Assembly: GCA_021292165.1 (NCBI GenBank) | Contig: CM037877.1 | Span: 25,990,197 to 26,054,196, forward strand | Source of the DNA: Shinisaurus crocodilurus | Taxonomy: Eukaryota; Chordata; Lepidosauria; Squamata; Shinisauridae | Reading direction: 5' to 3' | DNA: 64,000 bases | Shown: positions 1 to 13,000 of the stretch, piece after piece | Numbering within the stretch: the first letter of the stretch is position 1 | Layout: every line of letters begins with the position of its first letter | Program-made: the position numbers and the translations under genes | Notes under the pieces: model-generated | Seen by the model: only the letters and a program-made list of their open reading frames with translations | What the model was told of the DNA's origin: nothing | The model's database searches: none

Positions 1-1005
1 AGATCACTGGATATAAAGGGTCTTCAGTGGTAGGTTGCTATTTGCCCCCCACCCAGCAATTTTCAGGACTGCAGCCTCTTTAAATCTCCCAACTGAAATC
101 AGTAGAGACATTGATATCTCCATTGATTTCATTAGGGGATTCAAATTGGCTCGGAAATAAGCTGGCCTATTTCCCAATTTGGGGTGCTGGTGGCTTATTT
201 CCAAGTCATTCCAGTGAGGAGCTTGCCTATCACTAGTCCTGAGAATTTGGGTTTCCATTTAATGTTATGGGACAGTTGAAAGCATGTGGGCAATACCAGA
301 CGAGTTCTTAAAAAAGAATCACTTTTTCTTAACATGAGTTGTACAAATAAAAGAATTTCGCTATTCTTTGTGGAGGACTTGGGTTACCTTGGTGCATATT
401 TATTTATTTTTAGTCTGTATTATACTCAGGTCCACATATATACTTGTCCTGCGTTTAGGAACCCATATCAGCCTTTTAAAGTGCAGTCCAGTGGGTTGCG
501 CCCTCGATGCTTGTACGCCTCCAAACCCAGAAGTTTACAAGCATCCTCTGCAGAGTGGAGTAAGCAGTGGAAGCAATCTCCACCTCCCTGCTCCTCCTCC
601 CACTCTGCAAGTCAGCTAGATGGCCGATTTTGGCTACCAAGCTGCAGAGTTTCAGACAGGAAGGGAAGGCAGCTGGAGCACCGCCAAGATACATCATATT
701 CTAACAGCCGTAATCTCCGCCCCTCCCTACCTCCCCCAGAACGCCCCCTTTACCCTTTCTCCAAGGTCGCCTTTTTTCCCCACCTGTGAGTGTGTGGGGA
801 GGGGGATCCCAGCATGGATCACCAGCTCCGAGGTTGGAGCTCTGTTTTTGCCCATGGATCTGGGAATCTGAATAATCCTATGGCAGCCTAGATGCAGTCT
901 AGGAGCCATAGGATCACTCTCTAAAATGCTATAGTAAGTGATATGTATATCCTTTATCTTAAACAAAGAAGATGGAAGGCATTTTTGTTTTTTTGTTTTT
1001 TGTAG
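1..1005. other. ITGA2: ITGA2 intron (5' part cut by window edge) with repeat remnants
   Basis: This is intronic sequence upstream of the first visible ITGA2 exon. Positions 1-480 show nothing I recognise. Positions about 481-922 are a copy of the stem-loop repeat listed separately. A T-rich tract at 981-1003 ends in the TAG acceptor of the next exon. No open frame here resembles a known protein. Confidence 0.6.
481..922 (-). repeat. Stem-loop-train repeat, copy 1 (reverse orientation)
   Basis: This copy of a ~400-bp interspersed family ends at 868-916 with a hairpin, CCTATGGCAGCCTAGA pairing with TCTAGGAGCCATAGG. It also holds a degenerate GCTAGATGGCCGATTTTGG stem near 615-640. The same ordered landmarks recur at about 22.4, 27.5, 32.2, 48.5 and 57.7 kb. 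It is intronic, has no coding capacity and is unassigned to a known class. Confidence 0.65.
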
Positions 1006-1085
1006 ATACCATTTGTTAAAGATTGTGGTGAAGATGAAGTTTGCATTACTGACCTTGTTCTTGAGGTTCAACAGAAAAATGATGG
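1006..1085 (+). CDS. ITGA2: ITGA2 exon (calf-1; PFVKDCGEDEVC)
   Basis: The exon reads IPFVKDCGEDEVCITDLVLE and continues VQQKND, ending in phase 2 (GG before GTAAGA). The acceptor is a long T tract ending TAG. The two cysteines in KDCGEDEVC are characteristic of this part of alpha-2. Confidence 0.92.
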
Positions 1086-4000
1086 GTAAGAGGTGTTTCC
1101 CCAGTCCCACCCAGTTCTGTTCCATAAGGGACAACTGCCCCTTTTGTTGGAAAATATATACAGCAAATGTTGTACACGTACCATTTTGCTTCCAACCATT
1201 AGGCTTAAACAAGATTGATTGCATTGACACAGTAGTGTAACACATTATTGAAATAACAGTGTATGTGGTTCCTGCAACAGAAAGTGAATGATTGCAAGTA
1301 CTATTCTTGAATGCATAGCCCTTCAGAAATGTGTATAATAAGGCATTGGTTTGCATACAGAAGTTCCAGAAAAATATGGTTCATACTGCCACCCTGCTGA
1401 GAACAAGGTGTTCTTAAGACCTGTCGATTTCAGCGAGACTTGAGCAAGCTTATCTGCATGCTGGATTGTCTCCAGATATTTTGTTTTTAGTACATACAGT
1501 GCCTTGCAGAAGTATTTACCCCCTTTAGACTTTTTCTCATTTTGTTGTGTTACAAGCTGGAATTGAAATTCACCCCCTGAGTCAATACTTGGTAGAAGCA
1601 CCTTTGGCATCAATTACAGCTGTGAGGCTTCTTGGGTAAGTCTCTATCAGCTTTGCGCATCTGGATCCTGCAGTGCTTGTCCATTCTTCCTGGCAAAATT
1701 GCTCCAGCTCTGTCAGGTTGGATGGGGACCCTTGGTGAACAGCAACTTTCAAGTCTTGCCAAGATTCTCAATCGGACTGAAGTCAGGGCTTTGGGCCATG
1801 CACAGGGGGTATGCAACCAACAAGTGCTAGTTTCTTTTTGTTCTTTTAACTTTTGTGCCACAATAAAAATATTTTGCACCTTCACAGTGCTGAGTATCTT
1901 GTGTACATCAAGTGGTAACAATGCCAATTAAATCCATTTCAGTTCCAGCTTGTAACACAACAAAACGTGGAAAAGTCAAAGGTGAATACTTCTGCAAGGC
2001 ACTGTATAATGCAGTAGACCGGAGTTCAGTCACAGACTATTAATAGTATGTTTCCTTTCTTTCTTTTCCTGTTAACAGCAAACAATTTATTGTCAGCAGT
2101 AAGAACAAAAGACTGATATTCAATGTGAAACTGAGAAACAAGAATGAAAATGCATACAACACCAGAATTCAAATCGCTTTTTCCAAAAACTTGTTTTTTG
2201 CATCCTCTTCTTCACCTGTACGTGTAATGTTTATCTCAATTTTTACTGCTGTCATTGGTGTTAGCAATACCTGTTGTTGTTGTTGTTGTTGTTGTTGTTA
2301 TTTTCTTTTGCACCCAAACTTGTGTTAGCTAGTGTGAATCCCAACCTATCTCTTCACCACTGTGAAAATATTTCCTGCCATATCAAAACTGCCTAATGTT
2401 CTCTGTTGACATAAAATCCAGTCCTCTGAAGTGCAAACCTAAGCATGTGTACTAAGCATGTGAACTAAGCACCATGGAGTTCAATAGGACTCAGTCCCTA
2501 GTAAGTGTGTTTAGGATTGCAGCCTAACTCTAGTAGTATTGTTTGACAGAAAGAAGCCTGCTAACTCAACACATAGTGGGAAAATGAACTGCCTGACTAA
2601 TATAGTTCTTTCCCTGCCATATAATGTGCCTTGGCATCCCAGTCCTCAGCGCATGAGCCTTAGAAACACTGCTCAATACTAATGCTGTGTTCTGGAGAAT
2701 GCTACTTGCTAACTTGGTTGTACAGTATACAGCACGTCAACATTACTTGGATGGGAGACCCCTCTTCTAGTTTCCTGCATTGAGCAGGGGGTTGGACTTG
2801 ATGGCCTTGTAGGCCCCTTCCAACTCTATGATTTATGAATCTATGAATCTATAGCTGAGAATTAATAGTGTTGTCATAGGGTTGGATCCAGACTACTCAT
2901 GAGCAGAACTCTGCTCACTGGGTTGCCCCTGCTAGAAGAAGGGGGAGGTGATTTTTGCTGATTTTCCCCATTGGCCGCCGAAAAGCTGCTACTACAGATT
3001 GTTGGGGGATCCTCCGGAACAGTGTAGGAGGTGGTGCTGAGGCCTGCAGGGAGAACTGGTGAAAATTGCTTCCTCCAGCTGTATCTTTGCCACTTCCGCA
3101 AATGAAAGGAGCCCTTCTGTTTGTAGAAGACCACAGCTGGATCTCACACACTGACTGTAATCACTAAGAATGTCTCATGTGGAAGCTCTGTTGCAACCAC
3201 GGCCCTTGCAGAAAAATCATGAAAGTGCTCTGGCATTGCTCCCATTTATTCCAATGCAGCTTGCTCGGGAGAATTTCCCAGTACATGATGTCTGTGGTTG
3301 AATGTATCGTAGAGAGCACCAATATCTGGCTGATGTATGGTTCTCCATGTATATTCAAAGGAGAGAGACAGAAAGGAAAAAGAAAGCAATATGCATGATT
3401 AGTACAGCAATAAATAATGAATTCAGAGCTGCCATGAACCATTTCTGCTAGCTCATTATGGTTTTGCTTTTGAGTATCCCTCCCCTCTTCATTGTTTATG
3501 ATGTGGGCCTGCCTTTAGTAAGTCAATTAGTATTTATTATCGCAAGGCATGAAGCTAAAAGACTAATTAATAATGTAACTTGTTTAACTTTTGTACTGCA
3601 GTTTAATACTGTCTGCTCTTTACATTTAGGCTAATGGAAGTGAAGTTTCATGTCAGATGACTGCTATCCAGCATTTTGTTGTGTGCCAAATCAGCTATCC
3701 TGTTTTTAAAAGAAACCAAAAGGTATATCTTCAAGTTCCTATTTAAATTAGGGACATTGCAGCAACCACCAGGATTGACTTCAGACGTGAATATTGTAGT
3801 TCTGCTGGCGTAGATAAATATCCCAGACCACCTTACAGTATCTGTCCAAATTAAATTCCTTTGTGAAAAAATTATTGGTGGCTGGATTCCATGCTGCTCG
3901 GGGAAAACAATAGATACTGTTTGATGGGTTGGGTGATTTGTGTGTAAAGGCTGCTAAGATCAATGATGAAACTGACTTGCTTACCCACCCACCCACCAGA

Positions 4001-7000
4001 CCCTCCACCTCCGATGCTAGTGCCTTCAGTGCAGGATCTAATTAACATCAATGTGAGCTTTGCTCCCATTGCCAACAGTAGGAGTGGGGGATCCTGATTC
4101 AAATTGGGTCCACTGCAAAGGATTAAAGCCCCTTCCCCCCACACCACAGCCCTGATCCGTCTTGGCCTCCCACCATTATTTGTTAAAAAATAATTAGCCC
4201 TGCAAAGGTTGAAGATGTGAATAATGTCATGTCCAGTTTGTCCCATAGGGAAGGATCCAATTGTGTTTGGCCACTAGCGCTATTTACATTGCGCTAGCAG
4301 AATCCAACAACACCTGTGCAACATCAGTAGCAAAATCCTCAGGAAACTCATTATGCTACAAGCGTTATTGATGCCCAAGCATTGGTTTCCACTAGCACGA
4401 TGTAAAGAGCACTAGTAGCCAGACACCATTGGATTCTTCCCTTAGTCCTTGCCTTTTATGACAAATTGACTTCAGACCAACTTTTCAATCAGTTTAAGCC
4501 GTGGTCTAGTGTAAGCATGTACCACAGATCTTGGATCAGGGGCTCTAGCAGTGGAACCCAGGTGATCCTGGGCAAAGCATTGCTTCTCAATCTGTAAAAT
4601 AATAATAAGGAGGGCTGCTCTAAGAATGAATAAGGTAACTATAAAATATTTTGCTACATAAATGGTTAATGATAAAAAAGCAGGTTAGGTAAGACCAATT
4701 CTCTATTCTCATTCCAGCTTTATTTTTAATCCTCATTCTGCAAATCTAGCATGAAGTTTCAGTATGCTGTTCTAATTCCATCTTTATTTGATTTTACACT
4801 TAACTGTTGCTATACTTGTTCACCTGCTTTCTAAAGTAAGCAATTCCAGCCTTTGTTTGAAATGGCTGCTTGAACCCATAATTTTTTTAATTTATTTTTT
4901 ATTGTGAGTTTCAAAAATCAAAACAAAAACAGAATTAAAAAAATATAAAGAAATAAAATGAAATAAAATGAAGTAAAGAATTAAGGTTTTCTTACATAGG
5001 ATTTTAATAAATCTATAATGTTGAATACATATGCAATACCCCTATATATTTTATGTATAGCAAGACATACTACTATTCTTAGGCATAGTTATGCATGGAC
5101 TTCAACAAAGGCGGACCAAATATCCGTATATTTATCCGTTTGTAGATTACGTTCAAAATTCGAAAGCGTTGTTAAGTCCTCAACCCATTGTATTATCAAC
5201 GGTTGCCGTTTGTCTTCCAATGTTGTAATATTAATCTTTTAGCTGTCAAAAGGGTGCGGAGGATCCATTTATGGTGATCTTCCAAGAGGCAGGTAGATAG
5301 TTAAGAATAACATGCACATCCGTAAATATTACAGAACTTTCCATCACAAAGTTTATCAGTATTATTACCTCCTCCCAAAAAGAAGTGGCCGGTGGGCATT
5401 GCCAAAACATATGGGTGAGAGAAGCATTAGCTGTATTACACCTCCAACACTTAGCCGATGAGCTGTATTACACCTCCAACAATAACCCATAATAAAAGTA
5501 GTCATGGTATGGGAAGAAAAGTAGCAAGGCATTTGCCCATATGACAGCAGTTTGGAGCTACTCTCACTGGAATTTAGCAACCTCTCTGGAATTGAGCAAC
5601 AATTCATCTGTGGATTTCATTTTAAGGCAGCAGCCCTCAATGTACCAGCCTTGCCATTTCAATTCTGTCCTTAGCAGTCTGAATTCTTTAGTGGTAAGAT
5701 TGCCCATACAGTTGTAGGATTTTAACATCAGATTCCCTACTGAGAAGCTTTATATCTGGGGTAGGCAACTTGGTGCCCTCCAGATGTTTTGGACTACAAC
5801 TCCCATAAGCCGCTGTCAGCATGTCTAATGGTCAGGGATAATGGGAGCTGTAGCCCACAACATCTGGAAGACACCAGGTTACTTCCCCTGCTTTATGTTG
5901 CTGATGTATTTCCAATGAAAACTAACTGCACCAATTTACATTATAAATGTCACATCTAGTTTGGCTCTTAGGCACCACCACTGAAAAGGATCTGCATTAT
6001 GTTGCTACCAAGGAATATTGACACTGAGTGGTTATAGGGCGAAGCAGAATCAGGCGACAGTGGTGGTGCATGCAAGGTAAGGCTTCAATGGGTCCAGGAG
6101 GGCCATGCTGAAGTCTAGGATCTTGAGGGAAGACTAGAAATGGCTCGACACTTAGGGAAAGGAGGCCGTTCCAGGCATAGGGATAATATAATAGAATATT
6201 TAATGTAAAGTCCTAAAATAACTCTCATGATTAGTGATCATGCCATTGCTTGTTTTAATTTCATCTTTCATCTCTGTTTTGCTTAGGTATCTTTTGACAT
6301 TAATTTTAACTTTAATTTGAAAAGTCTTCAGAATCTGGCAGTTTTAAATTTTCAAGCTGTGAGGTACAGTATAATATTTAATATAATATTTCCACACAGC
6401 AGCTAATAGCAATAGTTTATTTATTTATTGTTATTTATTAGATTTACTACCCCACCCTTTAGGATATCTAAGCTCACAGGGTTGCTTACAATGCCAATTA
6501 CAAATTATTAAAACACCAACCATCACATAATATCAAATATTTAACAATATAAAATAACAACAGCAGATAAAATGTTTACAAAATGAACCCTAACATCATT
6601 GAAAAGCTGACCAGAAAGAAAGTCTTTAGGATGGCGTAGTGGTCAGAGTGTTGGACTGGGACTCGGAAGATCTGGGTTCTAGTCCCCACTCGGCCATGAA
6701 ACTCACTGGGTGACTTTGGGCCAGTCACTGACTCTCAGCCTAACCTACCTCACAGGGTTGTTGTGAGGATAAAATGGAGAGGAGGATTAGGATAATGTAA
6801 GCCGCCTTGGGTTCCTTTCAGGGAAAAAGGTGGGGTATAAATATAATAAATAGGATTCTTCTAAAGACCAAGGTAAAGGGCACCATTCATAGCTCCCTGA
6901 GAAGAGAATTTCACTATGATGGGGCCACCACTGAAAAGGCCGTGTCCCTAGTATTCACCAACCTAATAGCTCTTGCTGAAGAACCAGAGATCATGGCCTC

Positions 7001-10000
7001 AGAAATAGATCACAAGGTTCAGACAAGTTGATATTATTGCAGGCAGTGCGCTGGTCTCAAACCCTTTATGGCTTTCAAGGCTAAAACCAGAACCTTAAAT
7101 TGGGTCTGGAAATGGATAGGCAGCCAGTGTAACTGGCACAGAATAGGTATGATATGATCAGAAGGCCCAGCTCCTACAACTGTTCATGCTGTTGAGTTAT
7201 GTACCAATTGACGTTTCCAGACCATCTTTAAGGGCAGCCCCATATATAGCGTGTTACAGTAATCTAGCCTCGAGGTAACCAAGCCATGTGCTACTGAAAC
7301 AAGATCCACTTTCTGTAGATATGGCTACAGCCAGCAAACCAGCCTGAGCTGGTAAAAAGCAGTCTTGGCTAATATTACTGACGCTTGTGCTTCCCTAGAA
7401 TCCAGGAGCAACTTTCCCAAACGGTGTACCTGGCCCCTTAGGGGTAGTGCAACCTTGTGCAAAATCAGTTGTATACCACCATCCAGATCAACAGATTTTT
7501 CAACCCATAACCCATGTCTAGGTTAAATTTCAGCTTGTTTCAGCCCTCATCCACCCCAAAACTGCTCCCAGACACATGATATTATCAGGCTGTGTTTATA
7601 AATCCAGTTATTCCATAAAAATTTTTTAAATATGCAATTCTTTTTTATTTTATATAGTGCAAGTAATGAAGAGGATGATACAAATAATCAGGTCAACCTA
7701 ACAGTTCCACTTCGTTATGATGCAGAACTTCACTTAACAGGGTAACTCTAAATTAGCCAACAGCTATTGTGGTAATTCAATCGGTGTTTAACAGGCCAAC
7801 TTTGGCCAGCTTTGGGGGTTGATACTTAGCTCATCCACTGAGGCAGAAACCTTGGCCACAATCCACACACCTATTATTATTCTACTGGAAGTTTTCTTAT
7901 CTTCATTCAAATGGTGCAAGAAGAAGAGAGATGGGGGCACAAAGAAGTAAAAGAAATGTGGACATTTTTATTATGCTCTTGATACAGCAAATGTCTGTCA
8001 TTTGGCAACTCACTGACATTCTTATAGAAATTCTGGTAGTCCCAGACATTTTTTGTGACTGTCCAAAAATGCAGAGACCATAGCAATAAGTGTTGACAAG
8101 TAACCTAAATGTGGCTGCCTGCTAGCACTCATTTGTGTATGTCTGAAAAGTGGGAAATTTGTACTTATCTTTGGGCATTCAGGCAGTTCATTTGGAATTG
8201 CCATCATTAACATGTGAATGACATTTGCCACATCTTGGACAATCACTTTAATGCTACTGTGTTTAAAAGTAAACAAAAACAAACCTATGCATAAGTAATT
8301 CTCTTCCAAATATACTTCTAAATTCAGTTTCCCTGATTTAATACAGAAACCACTTATTAAGATTGTTTTTAAAATGTTTATATGTGATTTATTTCTGCTC
8401 AGGTTTACCAGTATGAACTTATATGAGGTATATAATGATGTTAATGTTCCTTCCATGGTGAACCATTTTGATGAAATTGGGCCTGCATTCAATTTTTCTG
8501 TTAAGGTTGGTAAAGATTTCAACTATCTTCTAAATACATAAGAAACATTCTGCTTTATATTTCGTCCTAAAACAGGGGTGCACAACCTTTTTGGCCCCAA
8601 GGGCAGCATGTAATGTGGCTTGGGGATTGGGGGTCATGCACACACATACACACACACACCAGTGATCCTTTTTCCTTGCTGGGATGGAGTGGAGAGCTGC
8701 CTTTCCAACCCCTCCTCCAGTGATCCTGATACATCTCGCTCAATCACATTGAGAACTAGAACTTTGCATACTTTGAAAGGAAAGTTAAAGCATTTAGGAA
8801 GATAGGTCCATATTCTGTACAGGGCTGTGCTTGTAGTCACACAGGATTTGAATCATTCTAAGTATAAGTCCAGTTCATAAGAACATAGAGTTTTCTAGCT
8901 GAAGTTAAATCTATAAACATTCTACAAATGTGCATTTTCTTACTGTCCAGTGCTAACAGAAAACAAGTCTTGCGACATAGGCCATCATCTGTAAGTATTA
9001 TTTGCACAGTGCTTATCCAGATAATTGTTTATTTTTCAGGTCACAAGAGGAAATATGCCAGTAAACACGGCATCTTTAAAAATCCATATTCCAAAGCACT
9101 CTGCAGCAAACAATCCGTTGATGTATGTGACTGCAGTGCGCACCAGTCAGGTGAAGCGATGGTCTATTTTAATTACAATTTTTAACACAATCATGAAGGT
9201 GACATGAATGCAAACCAATACGGAAAGTCTAATAATAATGATGTGACAGCCAACACCTGCCCTCCACAATTGCATCATTGTTTAAGGCTGCAGTCCTGTC
9301 CAATGAAATAAAGAGAAAAAGTCTCAGGATTTTGAAAAAAATATATAAAAGAGGTAGTCAATGTGTATATGGAGACTTTTGAGAGGGATATTGTTTGGAG
9401 AAAATCTGGTCTGTTGGTATAAATATATTGATGATGTGTTTTTTATATGGAGTGAGAAGGGAAGGTGATTTGCAGAACTTCTTCAGATGGGTGAACTCTA
9501 TAGATGTCAATATAAAGTTTGATATACACTGTAATTCCAGAGACATCCATTTTCTGGATCTAACTATTAAAAAAAACAACTGGAAACCATCTCTAAGCAT
9601 TTCTAATCTAGCCCCTGAAGAAGGGCCATACTCTGGGACAAAATGTGTAGGGCTACTTCTTGGAATAAAACCACTTACCGGTATGTTTTTTCAGCATCCT
9701 GAGAACATCTCTTCATTCTATTCAGTTATTTTGGATGTTGTCCAGTTTTGTTTTACCCTGCAATCCTATACACACTTACCTGAGAGTAAGGCTCATTGAA
9801 CTTAATGGGACTTACTTCAGAGTAGACTAGTGATGGCGAACCTTTTTGAGCCCGAGTGCCCAAACTGCAACACAAAGCCAACTTATTTATTTCAAAGTGC
9901 CAACACTGCAATTAAACCTGAATACCGAGGTTTTAGTTTTAGAAAAACAACTCATACAGTTGTCCAAACTAAACATCTTTTGTCTTAAAAGAAAAACACA

Positions 10001-13000
10001 ATAGCAGAGCTTTCAATGATACAAACAGTTTTTTGTTGGGAAAAAAATCAACTCAAAAAATTATTATAGTACTACATTGTACACATAGCCTGAAGGGAAT
10101 TTATACAAACTTTTTAAATAATTAGGCACACGTATTTTTGGATAAGGGATTCTCAACTTGTAATATGATTATATGCCAGACTGAAATTGTATGGGGCAAG
10201 CTTTACCCCGGGTCCTTTCCCTGCTTCTACAGGTGTCAGATTAGTAAAAGTAAAAGTCAACCTGTGAGCAAGATAAACAAGAAAACTAAACGTGCTTAAC
10301 ACATTTTAAACACTTTATGTCTTGGACTGCAAACACTGCATTAGGTAAAAGTTTGCATTGGGCATGCTTTTGCACAATTAATGTGATTTTTGCTATTGCA
10401 TGCATGCTGATAATTTGTCAAACCTTGGCTCATACTCCGTTAGTTTGAGAGCAACCCATGCAGCACTCAGGTCAACTGTTAGGGCTTTACATCCAAGCCA
10501 TGCTCTGTGCATCATTCTTCAAAATCTTTTAAATGTGATAACAATGTAGAAAATAATTCTGTAACAGGAATTCTAGAATAAAATCATTCTGTTCCACACT
10601 GTGAGAAAGAACAAGATCATTAGTGTTTTGCAGAAGGGGACAGTCTTGTCGCAATCTGGTGACCAATGGCTCGAGTGCCCACAGAGAGGTCCCTGTGTGC
10701 CAGCTGTGTGCCGTGCCATAGGTTCGCCATCACTGGAGTAGACCCTTGTATGATATTTGCACTGCTGCAATCCTATACTCATTTACCTGGGAATGAGTCC
10801 CATTAATTCAATAGGACTTCCTTTAGGATTGCATAGGATTGCACTTCCCATAATGGAGTGGGAAATGTAAAACAAGGACGCTGCATTTTGGCCTTTGTGA
10901 AAATTTCCTGTTACTCTTGGATCAATATGGCTTTATAATACAGAAATCGTATTTGAATGCAATGTGGAACAGTGAGTCATGGCTCTTCTTGTGTTCAAAT
11001 ACACTTGGGAATAAACCTTATATTTCTTCAAGCCTCAGGTTCTCAGTATGGTAAATGTTAAAGTAAATGTGCTGTTCTGCAAACATGTGATGCCTCAGCA
11101 CAGGCTAAATTTTAGCCTTGATTGCCATATTGGAGATTTCTGGACCACATTGACCTTATGTATATCTGCATTGGTTTTGCACGTGTACACCTTATCTGAG
11201 GTGCAAGGTGCTTCCAGATGGAGGGTTCATAACGCTTCCAATCAAATGACATTGTGCAGCTATTCCATTTTTCTTGCTTAATGGGTTTTTGTGTGTGTGT
11301 GGAAAGAAAAAGACAGATGATGTGGTGGGAAAACACAGGAGGGTTACAAGTTGAAGACAGTGTTGTCTGGAGCCCCTGTAAAATTCCATGAATGATGCAG
11401 GGCGGTTGCATGACAGAAGCCTAATCTGGAAGCACCTTCAGTGTAAATTCCTACTCTAGTTGTAGAGACTAAAGAGTAAAGGAGGGGAAGGGGGGAATAA
11501 AAGCAGTGATCGCTCTTTAGCCACCTTATCTTACAGTGCAAGGAATTTGCAAAAAAAAAAAGTTGGGCTACAATGAATCCCAGCTCTGCTTCCCCCTCAA
11601 ACTGCTTACTCTGCTCTTTTAATAAATAAGAGCTGCAGAATCCAGCCCAATTCCTCCCGATCGCATCCTGTGTGTGCAAGACTACGTTTTCTAGCTAGTC
11701 CAGAAAAATTGGTTGTTAGCCTGCCCCTTTAAATTTCCCTGTATGTCTCTTAATACCAAATTTTAATATACCCCCAGTGTTTTTCTAATACATTTCTGGA
11801 AGTAGAAGCCTCTCAGTGGCTACTAGTCCTCATGGCTATATGCTACCTCCAGTATCAGAGGCAGTATGCCTGTGTACACCACTTGCTGGGAAACATGGGT
11901 GGGAGGGTGCTGTTGCATACATATCCTGCTTGTGGGTTTTCCGTGGGCAGCTGGTGGCCACAGTGTGAACCAAATGCTGGACTAGATGGATACTTGGTCT
12001 GATCCAGCATGGCTCTTCTTATGTTCTTATTCCATATTTGTCACATAAGGTTAGGCAATTCCATAGGATAACAGCAGTGGGCATTAGACAACCAACTGGG
12101 AAACGTCTCCATGTGTTCCTTTTATGTATGATTTTGCATGCTCTTTCTAGGGCAGTGATATCAGCTGTGATGCACTGATCAATCCATATAAAATAGGACA
12201 ACAAGGCTATGCGGTGTCATTTAGGAAGGAAAACTTCAAGACACTGAAAGAACTGGTGAGTTGAATTTATGACTGCAACATCTGAGATCTCAGCTGCTAC
12301 ACTGTTATTTATGGACGATGGATGATTTACCACCTCATAGCCCAGTTGAGGAGCTTCACACAGACCAACACATAGGGCTGGATCCAGATTTAAGCTGGAT
12401 CAACTGCACTGGTGTAAGTGGACTTCCCCACCCCTCCTTCCCACAGCAGCCCCTCCAGCCCCCTGAAAATGCTGCACAGGGAGTCAGGAGACCCTGCTGG
12501 ATGGGGGTGAGAAGTGGGGGAGGAGATCCCCCAAAATTGGGGAGAGGAGTGCTAGATCCAGCCCAGTGTCTGGCATCCATGTCTTAAAGCACTATCTCAT
12601 CTGGAACCAGTGCTGGCTCCAGGCTTTGAGGGCTGTTAGGCAAGACACCCTCAGTGGCCCCCTCCCTCAGCGAGTCTGTCTTCCCACTGCACTGCCTTTG
12701 TCAAAAACTGCTATTGCTCTTCATTGCTTGCTTGACAGCAGTGAGCAAGTTGGCAGTGGCAAATATGGCTCCTTCTTCATACCACCTCTGTTGTCTGGAC
12801 AGGAGCAAGAGGCAGGTGAACGCAAAGGTTGCCATGGTGAAGAGAAGAAGCAAGTCCAGGGTTTTTTTTGTCAGTGAGCCTCTCCCCTGCTAGGGTGTGG
12901 GCCCTTGGCAAGGGCCCAACCATGCCTACCTTTGACACCAGCCCTGTCTGGAACTGTCCTATTTAAGGGCAACTTAGTACTCAGGATGACCATTTGTCAA

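Larger units (their letters stand above)
3723..6286. other. ITGA2: ITGA2 intron with a LINE fragment and a foldback
   Basis: No exon is recognisable. It holds an L1-like minus-strand fragment (about 4880-5600) and a foldback at 5757-5893. Most of 3723-4880 and 5900-6286 looks like ordinary intron without an assignable element. Confidence 0.6.

Noticed and set aside
8022..8522. 166-codon minus-strand frame
   Set aside because: Antisense shadow of the ITGA2 exon at 8403-8505 plus intron.
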